Below are positions 51,405 through 60,400 of a stretch of DNA of 64,000 bases, piece after piece. A program made the position numbers and the translations under genes. Every line of letters begins with the position of its first letter. Position 1 is the first letter of the stretch. The notes below the pieces were generated by a model. That model had not been told where the DNA came from. It was given only the letters and a program-made list of their open reading frames with translations, and made no database searches. Origin of the DNA: Planctomycetota bacterium (GTDB lineage Bacteria > Planctomycetota > B15-G4 > SIAN01); contig JANQQL010000025.1 in the NCBI GenBank assembly GCA_028289345.1, positions 682,001 to 746,000 on the forward strand, in the 5' to 3' direction.

Positions 51405-53195
51405 ATGAAACAACGATGGGTGGGAGCAATGTTCGGGGTTCTGTTAGGTGGTTCCCTGAGCGCTCAACAGAATGAGTTTGCGGACTACATTCAGGGGTCG
51501 GGTGGATCATTCACGCTGGGAGGACCGACGGATGGGCGGACGTTGTCCCGAGCGGTGGTTTGTGATCTGGACCACGACGGATTGCTGGACTTGTTGGCGC
51601 TCGCGGAGCGAGACGACCAGTTCGGGCGCAACCAGAAGCTGGGGGTGTTTCCTGGATACTCGGTTTATGACGCCTACATTCCCGACCTGGACGCCTTGAT
51701 TCCTTCGGTCAGCTTCGGCGACGTCGAAGACCTGCAGAAGTTCGGGGATGGGGTGGTCTTGGCGACCTCCAACGGCATCTACGAAGTGTCTCATGATGGC
51801 ACGGCGCTGACGGCGACGCTACTGAATGGCACCTACACTTCCCTGGAGTGCCTGGACGTTCTCGACAACGATCACTTGGTCGGGTCCGAAGGAAGCACCG
51901 TTCGGGTGTTTCAGCGTTCGACTCCGGAATGGACCCAGATCCACACGTGGCCGGCGGCGGCTCCGGTTCTCGATCTCTGCACACCTCAGCTCGACTTGGC
52001 GGATGGTAACGAAGTGGTGCTGATGCAGCAGCTGGGAGTCGAGGTGTTCGATAGCGATAGCGATGGGACCGATGGGGACCTTTACCCGAACACACTGTCG
52101 ACCAGCTGTGCGTTGACAGAGGTGAAGTGGTCGGGCTCTGATCACGAGTGGTTCGCCTTGTTGACCAGGGGGGCCGTCGGCTGGGAATACTGCGGCATGT
52201 TTGGAACGCTCGACACCGCAGACCCCACCGATCCGTTCGGACTGGCCGACTCGTTCATTGCGGGATACCAGTTGACCACCACGGCCCTTAGCGCGGGGGA
52301 CACCGTGATCGATGGCATCGACGATCTGGTAATGACCACCCAGGGGTCCCATCAACTGTTCGAGCTAGAGAACTTCGGGATCTCCGAGCCGAACTATGAC
52401 CGATTCACCTACCGCCCACTCGATCAAGAAACGGTAGGCGCCTCTCAAAACGAGATGAACGCCGGAATCGGGGACGCGGATGGGGACAGCGACCTGGACA
52501 TTGCGCACTACGACAACACGGCGCAGAAGCTGTTCTTGGATCGGAACACGGCGGTGGCGGCTTCTTCTTTGGCACCAAGAATCGTCGCGAACGAAGTGTC
52601 GTGGTTTCCGCGGCTAATCACCTTCGACGATAAGCTTTACATCGAGCTCGAAACTGAAGTCGATGGTTCACAGATCGTCGCGACCGGGGCAAACGCGCTT
52701 CAAGCGATCGTGTTTCGCAAGGGGCCCCTTGATTCGGACGTTGTTCCTGCGGCTGTCGCTGCGGACACGCTTGCCCTCGGCACGGGGGACCAGACGAAGA
52801 CCTTCTCGATTCCTCTGCCTGATGAAGTCGCCGCTCTCGACAGAGACACTCTCGACAATAACTTCAATTCGGTGTACTACTGCTTGGTTCGACTCGTTAA
52901 CGAGTCGTCCGGAACCATCTCGGACTCCTTTCCTGGCACACTGATGGGGTTCTACGTGGGACCAGGTGGAGGGAGTGACCCCAACGCTCAGTACTTGGAA
53001 CTCCACAACTACGACGACGTGCTGCCAGACGATACGATCGAACTCTATTTCATCGACACCACCCCCCCCGAGCCAGGAGGGCCTGTGCAGGGTCCCGGGA
53101 CCGGTGAAGAGGTTGGCTCTGGTTCCTGCGAACCTTGCATGCCGAGTGGGAACGGCTTTCCCGGTTGCGGTCCGTGTGCGACGCATCCGAGCTGA
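51405..53195 (+). CDS. Exported VCBS/FG-GAP-like protein
   Basis: This 596-residue secreted protein has Ca-binding VCBS/FG-GAP-type loops: VVCDLDHDGLLDLLALAERD near 50 and GIGDADGDSDLDIAHYDN near 345. Other blades lack the loop and are less clear. The signal is GAMFGVLLGGSLSAQ from ATG 51405, with GAGAGGAA upstream. The C-terminal ~60 residues are Pro/Gly-rich and Cys-rich (SCEPCMPSGNGFPGCGPC). It is 215 bases downstream of the RHS gene on the same strand and converges with the CHAT gene. A surface-binding role is likely; no catalytic motif is seen. Confidence 0.75.
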   Translation: MKQRWVGAMFGVLLGGSLSAQQNEFADYIQGSGGSFTLGGPTDGRTLSRAVVCDLDHDGLLDLLALAERDDQFGRNQKLGVFPGYSVYDAYIPDLDALIPSVSFGDVEDLQKFGDGVVLATSNGIYEVSHDGTALTATLLNGTYTSLECLDVLDNDHLVGSEGSTVRVFQRSTPEWTQIHTWPAAAPVLDLCTPQLDLADGNEVVLMQQLGVEVFDSDSDGTDGDLYPNTLSTSCALTEVKWSGSDHEWFALLTRGAVGWEYCGMFGTLDTADPTDPFGLADSFIAGYQLTTTALSAGDTVIDGIDDLVMTTQGSHQLFELENFGISEPNYDRFTYRPLDQETVGASQNEMNAGIGDADGDSDLDIAHYDNTAQKLFLDRNTAVAASSLAPRIVANEVSWFPRLITFDDKLYIELETEVDGSQIVATGANALQAIVFRKGPLDSDVVPAAVAADTLALGTGDQTKTFSIPLPDEVAALDRDTLDNNFNSVYYCLVRLVNESSGTISDSFPGTLMGFYVGPGGGSDPNAQYLELHNYDDVLPDDTIELYFIDTTPPEPGGPVQGPGTGEEVGSGSCEPCMPSGNGFPGCGPCATHPS

Positions 53196-53222
53196 TCAAC
53201 ACGAATGCAGAGGACGGGCTGT

Positions 53223-53265
53223 CTGGAGCGGAATGCCCCTCGACTTCAGGGTCGTTCCGCTCCAG
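53223..53265. terminator. Long hairpin between convergent genes
   Basis: CTGGAGCGGAA (53223-53233) and TTCCGCTCCAG (53255-53265) form a perfect 11-bp stem. Inner bases extend it with one wobble pair and one mismatch to about 18 bp around a short loop. It lies between the FG-GAP gene stop and the CHAT gene stop and could terminate both. No strong T-tract is present. Confidence 0.6.
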
Positions 53266-53296
53266 CGCCCGCAGCAACGTCAACGACAACCAGCAC

Positions 53297-56029
53297 TCAA
53301 GAAGGTGACGGGCGCAGGAGTTTCTTCGTGACGAGGATGCCTACTGCGCTGGCAGCCAGAACGGCGAGAGCCGTCACGATCCTCTTTTCCGGTCTCTTGG
53401 TCGGAGCCGCTTGCGTATTGGTGGACTCGAACAGGGGCTGGTGCGCCCGTCCCATGAGTCGGCTGGCGGCCCAGTAGTAAGGATCCGCAAAACGGTCGTC
53501 TTGCAGTAGGGAAGTGCGGGCGCGCCGAAGTGCTTCCGCCGGAGTGACACCTTGGGCCACCTCTTCGTGGAAGCGTGTGGTCATCGGAAGGGTGGCTTCC
53601 AGCGTGGTTTCCATGTTGGCGATCAACAAGGTCTGGGCTCCCGCGATCCAAAAAGCCCCGGACAAGTCGGTGGTTCCCTCGTCGCCGACGCGGACGGCGC
53701 CAGAGCCGGCGTTGCAGGCGGAGACGACCACCAGGGGCGGGCTGGGGAGCGTCACGACGTGCTCGCTGAACAGGAGTCCCGGATCATCTTCGTGGGGAGC
53801 GAGGATCAAGCCGGGGGCATTCTCTTCTGCGCGGCGAATGCCGTGGGTCAAGAGATGAAGGATTCGACTGCCTTCTTGGAGTGTGTCGACCAGTCGATGG
53901 CGCGAAGCCTGTTCGCCTTGAAGGACGGTGCACCGTTCCTCGCCAAATGGTGCGACGAGTGAGCGGACCTGGGACTCCTCGACGGACAATGGCTGTCGAT
54001 CGGGGTACCGAGCGAGCACTTCTTCGCCGTGGGGAACGTTGGCGACCAGGCAGAGTGCGTGCTGGGTTGATTCGACCGATGAGTCGCGACGGGCGAGAGC
54101 AACTCCCACCGAGGCGTTCGGCAGACGGCCCAGGGCAATGGTTGTCCCCAGGAGCCCTCCATTCACTGGAAGGATCTCCCAGGGGGGATCGCTCATCAAA
54201 TCCGAACCGAAGATGGTGATGGCGTCCCAGCGGCGAAGCTGATCCGCGATGTCCGCGTCTTGGCACGTCGGGGGCTCATTCAAAGACGAATGACCCCGGG
54301 GAAACACCCGTTCTGCGAGGCGACGGGTGAGTTCCTCGATTGCCTCGGTGCGACGTCTTCGCGCGTCATCGTCACGAAGTTCGAAAGGACGCTGGCGAAC
54401 GAGCTCGCTCAAACGCTTGCAGTCCTCCATGCCTTCCATGCCCCAGTGAAAGCTGGTGCATGTCAGCGAACTTCGATCGAGGGCGAAAACGAATGACTGA
54501 TCGCTTCCTGTGAAATAGGCGAGCAAGCCCTGGGTTTCGGAAGTGAGGAGACTTTGTACTTCATCCACGGTCACTTGCGAGACCCCGAGATTTCGCGCCA
54601 AGGTCGAGGGCGCATGGAAATCAAGCAGCCACTGAAAGGCTTGTGCCACGTCGATGTCGAGATTTCTGCGCAAGATCTCGGTCAACGGCAGGAGATTCCG
54701 TCGAAAGCGCAGATGTCCTGTCCCTCCCTCTCGCGGCGGCTCGCGAGAGTATCTTTCCAGTAGTTCGCGAACTCGGGTTTCCAAGTTGCGAAGAACCGCG
54801 GGAGTGAGGACTCCTTCCATGCGCTCCTTTTGGCTCTCGAGCGCATGGACCGTCGCCCAATCAATTGTCTCTGCGGTGGTCCCCATGGTGTTCAGGCGAG
54901 TCGTCACCGCAGCAATCAGCGAACCGGCGTGGTCGAAGTCCCGTTCCTGAAGAGCAAAGTCGGCCAGACGAAGTTCGCAGGTCAAGGCGTCTTGAGCCCG
55001 GATCGCGGGGTCTGCCAGGGCTTTCTGAAGCTGTCGTCGCGCCAGGGCCATGCGTTCGGCGTTGCGCCGGTCCAGCATATTGGCGACGGCGAGGCGCACT
55101 TCCAGTGCCACGCGTCCCGTTTGTCGCGGGCTCTCGAATAGCTTGGCGTTCTCCGTCAGGGCTCGCGTCGTTTCGGCAATGAGCAGGTCGCCGTCACGCT
55201 GGGCAAGGCGAAGGTTTGCCAAGCGCTGGTAGGCGTTCGAGAGCTGAGCTTTCACCGGTTGTTCGAGACGATGCAGGTCTTCCAGAATTCGCACCGCTTC
55301 GCGAAGGAGCGGGGCACCCAGGTCCGGCGTCCCCATGGCTCGGAAGAGATCGGCACGAAGGGACTGGAGCGCGGCCCAACCCGCCGGGTTCTCGCTCTTG
55401 TCCACGAAACGGAGTGCATCGTCCAGCACGGCCATGGCTCCTGCCCACTCCTTTTGATTCTGAAGCGGGAGGGCGATTTCCGTGGCCACCGTGGGACGGA
55501 GCGGGTTCTCTTTGGGAAGCTGATCCAGCGCTGCCTGAAGAATTCGTAGCGCAGGCTCCCGATGGCCGGTGCTTTGGAGCTTTCGACTTGTCGGAATGAT
55601 GACGTTGGCATACACCGCAGGAAATGAGTTGGTCCCGCAGCACTCTTCGAGATAGCCGACGAGTTCTTCGATCTCGGCATCCTTCATGCCATCGCTCAGA
55701 CCCATTTGGAGCAGTCGGCTTGCCGCGATCAGGGCGGCGCTCGAATCGCGTTGACTGAATTCATGCTCCGCGAGTGAAAGCGTGAGACGCTCCCACAGGC
55801 GGTCTCTTGTCCAGGTGCCTTCCCAGAGTTCGGCGCGTTGCGTGGCCCACTCGGACTCGGACAGGGATTGCAGGTCTTGTTCTTGAGCTGAGAGGTCGAC
55901 GGCGATCAGGGCGATCGCGAGGCCTGCGCCGCCGACGAAGATCGAGAAGCGCCGCCACCATCCATGGCGTGAACTTCCCAGCGAATGGAGGCCGGGAGCT
56001 TTTGCAGCTGGGATGCGGTCGGGGTCCAT
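53297..56029 (-). CDS. Membrane-anchored TPR-CHAT caspase-like protease
   Basis: This 910-residue protein has a CHAT domain, a caspase-like peptidase, in its C-terminal ~280 residues. The dyad is His729 in HLLTHGIRR and Cys772 in VVSACNAGSG, with the usual LSGAFWIAGAQ and YYWAASRLMG segments around it. Residues about 60-480 are helical, TPR-like (ALRILQAALDQLP, AMAVLDDALRFVD). The protein has an N-terminal membrane segment (FSIFVGGAGLAIALIAVDL) and a C-terminal one (IVTALAVLAASAVGILVT), so it is held at both ends in the membrane. ATG 56029 lies inside the preceding membrane-protein gene, giving an overlap of 124 bases. The frame context (sigma factor, membrane protein, protease) suggests the CHAT domain cleaves a partner; that is inferred. 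Confidence 0.87.
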   Translation of the reverse strand: MDPDRIPAAKAPGLHSLGSSRHGWWRRFSIFVGGAGLAIALIAVDLSAQEQDLQSLSESEWATQRAELWEGTWTRDRLWERLTLSLAEHEFSQRDSSAALIAASRLLQMGLSDGMKDAEIEELVGYLEECCGTNSFPAVYANVIIPTSRKLQSTGHREPALRILQAALDQLPKENPLRPTVATEIALPLQNQKEWAGAMAVLDDALRFVDKSENPAGWAALQSLRADLFRAMGTPDLGAPLLREAVRILEDLHRLEQPVKAQLSNAYQRLANLRLAQRDGDLLIAETTRALTENAKLFESPRQTGRVALEVRLAVANMLDRRNAERMALARRQLQKALADPAIRAQDALTCELRLADFALQERDFDHAGSLIAAVTTRLNTMGTTAETIDWATVHALESQKERMEGVLTPAVLRNLETRVRELLERYSREPPREGGTGHLRFRRNLLPLTEILRRNLDIDVAQAFQWLLDFHAPSTLARNLGVSQVTVDEVQSLLTSETQGLLAYFTGSDQSFVFALDRSSLTCTSFHWGMEGMEDCKRLSELVRQRPFELRDDDARRRRTEAIEELTRRLAERVFPRGHSSLNEPPTCQDADIADQLRRWDAITIFGSDLMSDPPWEILPVNGGLLGTTIALGRLPNASVGVALARRDSSVESTQHALCLVANVPHGEEVLARYPDRQPLSVEESQVRSLVAPFGEERCTVLQGEQASRHRLVDTLQEGSRILHLLTHGIRRAEENAPGLILAPHEDDPGLLFSEHVVTLPSPPLVVVSACNAGSGAVRVGDEGTTDLSGAFWIAGAQTLLIANMETTLEATLPMTTRFHEEVAQGVTPAEALRRARTSLLQDDRFADPYYWAASRLMGRAHQPLFESTNTQAAPTKRPEKRIVTALAVLAASAVGILVTKKLLRPSPS

Positions 56030-56589
56030 GTCGTCTCGGTGAGGGGGGGGGATTCCAAGATCGGCGAATCGGCGAGACCGGCTTCCGACGCATACACACG
56101 GACCCGGAAGTGGTCACGGTCCGGGTCATCATAGGTCCAGTCGAATTGGGAGTACTCTTCCACCGTTCCCTCGGGCTGCAAATCCCGAAAGGCTCCGCCC
56201 ATCACGGTGGGAGGGTTCTGGGATGGCGAAGGATTGTCCGCCGGCCATTGCCAAATCGCCACCATGGCCAGGAGTCCCGCGGCGAGAAGTGCCATGGCCC
56301 AACCTCGGCGAGGTGCATTCATGGCCGGCGATTGCGACTCCTCGGATGCTGTCATTCGCTGGCGAATGAACTCTTCCAGTTCTGCGGACGGGGCTTCGTC
56401 TGGGGCAGCAGCCGCGGACTCCAGAATCTTGTTTCGGAGAGCCGAAGCGCGATCGAGTCCTCGCTGCAGTCGCAGGAGTTTTTCGTATTCTTCGCGCAAT
56501 TCGGGATGCTCCACGAACAGTTCTTGAGCTTCGGCACTGTCAGGGTCCAGCGCTCCCTCGAGCAGACGTTGCAGGATGTCGTCAGTCAC
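55906..56589 (-). CDS. Single-pass membrane protein, anti-sigma-like
   Basis: This 227-residue protein starts at GTG 56589, eight bases before the end of the sigma gene, so it is translationally coupled. Its N-terminal ~85 residues are acidic and helical (ILQRLLEGALDPDSAEAQELFVEHPELREEYEKLL), as in anti-sigma sensor domains, but there is no zinc-binding HxxxCxxC. A membrane segment WAMALLAAGLLAMVAIWQW lies at about 93-111. The C-terminal ~115 residues are beta-rich (FDWTYDDPDRDHFRVRVYASEAG, WEVHAMDGG) and should be outside. The gene order sigma, membrane protein, protease points to an anti-sigma role. No homologue is claimed. Confidence 0.75.
   Translation of the reverse strand: MTDDILQRLLEGALDPDSAEAQELFVEHPELREEYEKLLRLQRGLDRASALRNKILESAAAAPDEAPSAELEEFIRQRMTASEESQSPAMNAPRRGWAMALLAAGLLAMVAIWQWPADNPSPSQNPPTVMGGAFRDLQPEGTVEEYSQFDWTYDDPDRDHFRVRVYASEAGLADSPILESPPLTETTWTPTASQLQKLPASIRWEVHAMDGGGASRSSSAAQASRSP
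56043..56051 (-). other. Nine-base homopolymer in gene overlap
   Basis: Nine consecutive G on the plus strand (nine C in the mRNA) sit where the membrane-protein frame and the CHAT frame are both open. A shift by one base back would join the two frames. No pseudoknot or Shine-Dalgarno-like stimulator was identified. Confidence 0.5.
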
Positions 56590-57169
56590 GGGCAGGACCC
56601 TCCCGCATCCGGACTTCCAGCTTCTGGTGCAGCCGCTTGAGGCCTCGGTAGTACCGGGTCTTGGCGGTCGCGCTCGGAATGCCGAGTGCCACCGCGAGCT
56701 CCTCGAAGGACAGCCCCTCGAAATGCTTCATGCGTACCACTTCTTCGTCCGGGGGGCCGACCTCTTGGAGCGCCACCTCGAGCTCTTCTTCCGACGGCAG
56801 GTCTCCCTCCCCGTGTCGGTCCGGATTGGGGAACGAGTCCATTTCCACGGAGACGGTTCGCTGACGGCGACCCCGGGTTCGCAGGAAGTTCATCATCTCG
56901 AGAAAGCAGAACCGGTACAGCCAGCCCTCTAACGTCGTCTGGCCGCGAAACTTGCCTAACTTTTTCCAAAACAGAATGAGCACATCTTGCCCGAGGTCCT
57001 CGAGGTCGTGGGCACTCAGGGGTCTTCCCCGATGGACGTTGATCGCCGACAGCATCCGCCGCACACAGGTCAACCGCAGGGCGAGAGGGCGCACCGCGTC
57101 GGGATCCCCGCCGAGCGCGCGCTCGACGAGGGTGAGATCCTGTTCGGGAGTGGGGGCGGGCTGGGGCAA
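56582..57169 (-). CDS. ECF-family RNA polymerase sigma factor
   Basis: This ~195-residue protein is a sigma-70-family ECF factor. Region 2 is seen as SAHDLEDLGQDVLILFWKKLGKFRGQTTLEGWLYRFCFLEMMNFLR, broken here by the family-specific linker, and region 4 as VVRMKHFEGLSFEELAVALGIPSATAKTRYYRGLKRL. The start assigned is a TTG at 57169, giving MPQPAPTPEQDLTLVERAL; no ATG lies closer to the conserved part, and no strong ribosome site is seen. It overlaps the anti-sigma-like gene by eight bases and heads the operon that ends with the CHAT protease. Divergent to it, 312 bases away, is the KAP NTPase. Likely target genes are not visible; it may control its own operon. Confidence 0.9.
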   Translation of the reverse strand: MPQPAPTPEQDLTLVERALGGDPDAVRPLALRLTCVRRMLSAINVHRGRPLSAHDLEDLGQDVLILFWKKLGKFRGQTTLEGWLYRFCFLEMMNFLRTRGRRQRTVSVEMDSFPNPDRHGEGDLPSEEELEVALQEVGPPDEEVVRMKHFEGLSFEELAVALGIPSATAKTRYYRGLKRLHQKLEVRMREGPARD

Positions 57170-57481
57170 GGGCTGGAGTCGTCAGGAAGATCGGGAGCCC
57201 AACTATAGCTTTCCGCTCCGGGAGGGGGCGTGAAGGAGCCATCCCTGAAATCATCGGAAGGTCGGCTGCGGAAGCGGCGGAAGTTTCAAGGCGTCGACGC
57301 CGTGGAGTGGCGTGAAGCCGGACCTGCGTCAGGAGAGTGGCCCAGCGGGGATTCGCTGGGCTGGAGGAGAGTTGGATGCGGGCCGGCCACTTCAGAGAAT
57401 GCCGCCTCGAACGCCGAGCCCTCGGAACGCACTGTGTCTTACGAATGCCGCGGTTCCATTGCCCAGTGATGGAGAGTTTCC
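57170..57481. other. Divergent region between sigma/CHAT operon and KAP gene
   Basis: About 310 bases hold the presumed promoters of both transcription units. A hairpin GCCCAGCG (57340-57347)/CGCTGGGC (57354-57361) is centred near the middle. No coding frame with motifs is seen. The KAP start has GGAGAG upstream (57472-57477). Confidence 0.5.
57340..57361. promoter_or_regulatory. Palindromic hairpin in divergent region
   Basis: GCCCAGCG and CGCTGGGC form a perfect 8-bp stem with a 6-base loop. It lies between two divergent units, so it is a candidate operator shared by both. It could also be a leader hairpin for the KAP mRNA. Confidence 0.35.
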
Positions 57482-60400
57482 ATGGCAGAGTCATCCCTGC
57501 AGCTGTCCCAATGCATTGAGTCAGTGCGGTCGGCGCTCCTGGGCAAGGAGGTCTCTGCGGCCGAAGTTGTTCGCACCATTTGCGAGAACCATGGTGCCAA
57601 GAGCTCCCCCTATTCTGACCTTGTTCGCACCTTGACCGGGGATCTCGATCCCGTTCTCCCTTTTGAGGAGTGGCTCGCGAGCTGGAAGGAATCTTGCGAG
57701 GGACTTGTTTCGGTGCTTCACACTGATCTCGCGCTCCTTCTGACCGCGAGGTCTTCGCCAGCGGTGGCCGCGGCCTTCTCCACCACGAAGGTCGACCAAC
57801 CCTCCGACATCGAGGCGTCGACATCGTCTTCGTCGGCTCATTCGGTTTCCGTTGATCAGGTGTTGAGGCGAAACCTGTGGGACTTCATTGGAGACGTGCA
57901 CCGGCGTCATGAATTGGTTGGTTCTGAGGAACTCTTCGAACTTGTCGAGAATGCTCGCAAAACGGATGGCAAGGCGAAGACTCATGGAAGAGATCGTGCC
58001 GCCATTGTCTACTCCCCTCATGAAGACCTTTCGGACGTGGCTTCCTGGTTTTCTGACTTCGATCGACGTCGTTGCCACTTGATCCGTGTTCGGATCTCGG
58101 CCGAGGATCTCGCGACCAAGCTGGCTGATTTCTGCAGAGTCGAGCTGGAGAAGGCCGCGCAGGACCGACTCCTGCTCTCTCTCCGGCAAAGCACTGCTCC
58201 TGGCCTGGCGACGGATCAGATGCTGAAGAGCTGGTCGAAAGAGCTTTCCACTGGGTCGTCAACAGGCCACCGAGTGATCTTGTTGCTGGAGCTCGATGGC
58301 ATTGCAGGCAAGACCGCGACGCAAGCCTGCAATTGGCTGTCGCGTGTCGTCGGTCCTTGTCACGACCGTCTCATTGTCATGGTGGGGGGATTCCCCGTCC
58401 ATGCGCAACTCGAACACCCCTCGGGCGTATTCGCCTATCGCTTGCAACCCACGGACCGTACCGAGGGAATCGGAGAGTCGATTGCCAACGATCAGGCAAA
58501 GGGTCGCGACCTGTTGAACTTGACGCAAGAGGTCGAGGCCATCGCCGACGCGATTGCCAGCGAAGAGCTGAGTCCCCCGTTGGTCGTGGGCATTTGTGGG
58601 GGCTGGGGTGGCGGCAAGTCGTTTGTGTTCAGCTTGATCGACGAACGTCTCCAGGCCATTCGGACGCAAGAGCTTCCGGTCGAAAAACCGCTCCACGTTG
58701 GACATCTGTACCGGGTCAGGTTCGATGCGTGGACCTACTCCAAGCAGAACCTCTGGGCCAGCCTCATGGACCGGATTTGTACGGGGCTGGAAGACCAACT
58801 TCGAATCGAACAAGTCCAACGCAAAGGAGTGAGCGACGGGACTCCGGTGATCCCGGCCAATCTCGCTCCTTGGGAAGTCCGGGACATCATTGACCGGAAA
58901 GTCGACGAAGATGGAGCGAAGCATCCCCCCGAAGAGGTGGCCAAATGGAGTCGTGCGTTGGAAAACGGGGCGGATCTTCGCGACATCCTCGCCGGATCTG
59001 ACGAAAAGGCCTATCTCGAACAAGAGAAACGTCTGTTGAACGAGGTGACGCTGGCAAAGGAGACGGAGAAGAGGCTCCTTCAAGAGCGAAACACCTTCGT
59101 CGACAAGAAACTGGCGGCCCAAGTGGCAAGAGACCTTGCCGTCGCCCTCCCCGCTGACTTGCTCGCGGCGATCGGCGTCAAGGAAAAGGACATCAAGGCA
59201 CTGCAAGGGATTGGCGGCCTGCGCAACATGTTGCAGAAAGATCGCACGCTGATTCAGAATACATTCACCGCGTTTCGGTCCCCCTTGGTTGCCATTCTCT
59301 CCGTCTTCGGGTTCGCGGCGATCGGCTTGGCGTTCGTGCAACATCAGTGGGCATTGCCCGTGGGACTCCTGTCCGTCCCGAGTGCTCTCGCCGCGGCGAT
59401 GACAAGGTTCTTGGGCGTCCGAGAGAAAGTTCGTGACGCGATTCAAAAGGTGAACCGGGAAGCGCAAGAGGCTGCCGAAAAGGCCCGTCAGTCATTGATC
59501 GATGAGTTCGATGACAAAGATGCTCTGGACGATGCAAGCAAGGCCGTTGTTGAGGCGCGACGGTTACTTGAAGAGCACCGTGGTTCCCAAAGGAACAGCC
59601 AATGGCAACTTCGCGACATTCAAGATTTCTTGTCTGAGATCCGGCAAGCCGGAATGTACCGCGAACATCTTGGATTGATGCATCAGGTGCAGGAACACCT
59701 GGAACAGCTTTCGCTGTTGATCAACCAATGGCACCAGCGGCGTTCCGAGGGGGCTGCGGAGGATCATCCGTTTCCGCGTGGCAGACCTCGCGTTGTCCTT
59801 GTGATTGATGACATCGATCGGTGTCCACCTGCCAAGGTCGTCGAGGTCCTGGAGGCGGCGCAGCTCCTCGTGAAGACACCCCTGTTCGTTGTCTTGATCG
59901 CACTCGACCTTCGGTACGTCACGCGGGCGATTGAGGCCCGTTATCCGGGAATCCTGTTTCACGATGAACACCCCACGGGTTTGGATTACATCGAGAAGAT
60001 TGTGCAGCTTGCCTATCAAGTTCGTCCCATCGCAGAAGACAGCATGGCGGCTTTTTTTCATGGACAATGGAAAGTCAAAGCCAAGAAGGGTCGGGGGGGA
60101 GAGGACTCGCTCCCTGCACCGAACCTCGGGGATTCTCCGCCGCGTACGATCACCATCCCGGAGGTGCCGATGGTGCAAAGGGTGGTTGAGGTGGAGGAGG
60201 AGGAGTTTCGCGAGCTCGTTGGTGCATGCAAACCACTTCGACTGACCCCGCGTTCTGCGAAGCGAATAGCCAACGTCTACAAAATCTGGAAGCTGCTGTG
60301 GTCCCAGCGAGGAGGCGATCCCGGGGTCGACATCAAGCAATCCATGGTCGGGATCCTCGCGCTGAGCACCGTGCGCCTCCGTTTGGCCCGCCACGCGCTG

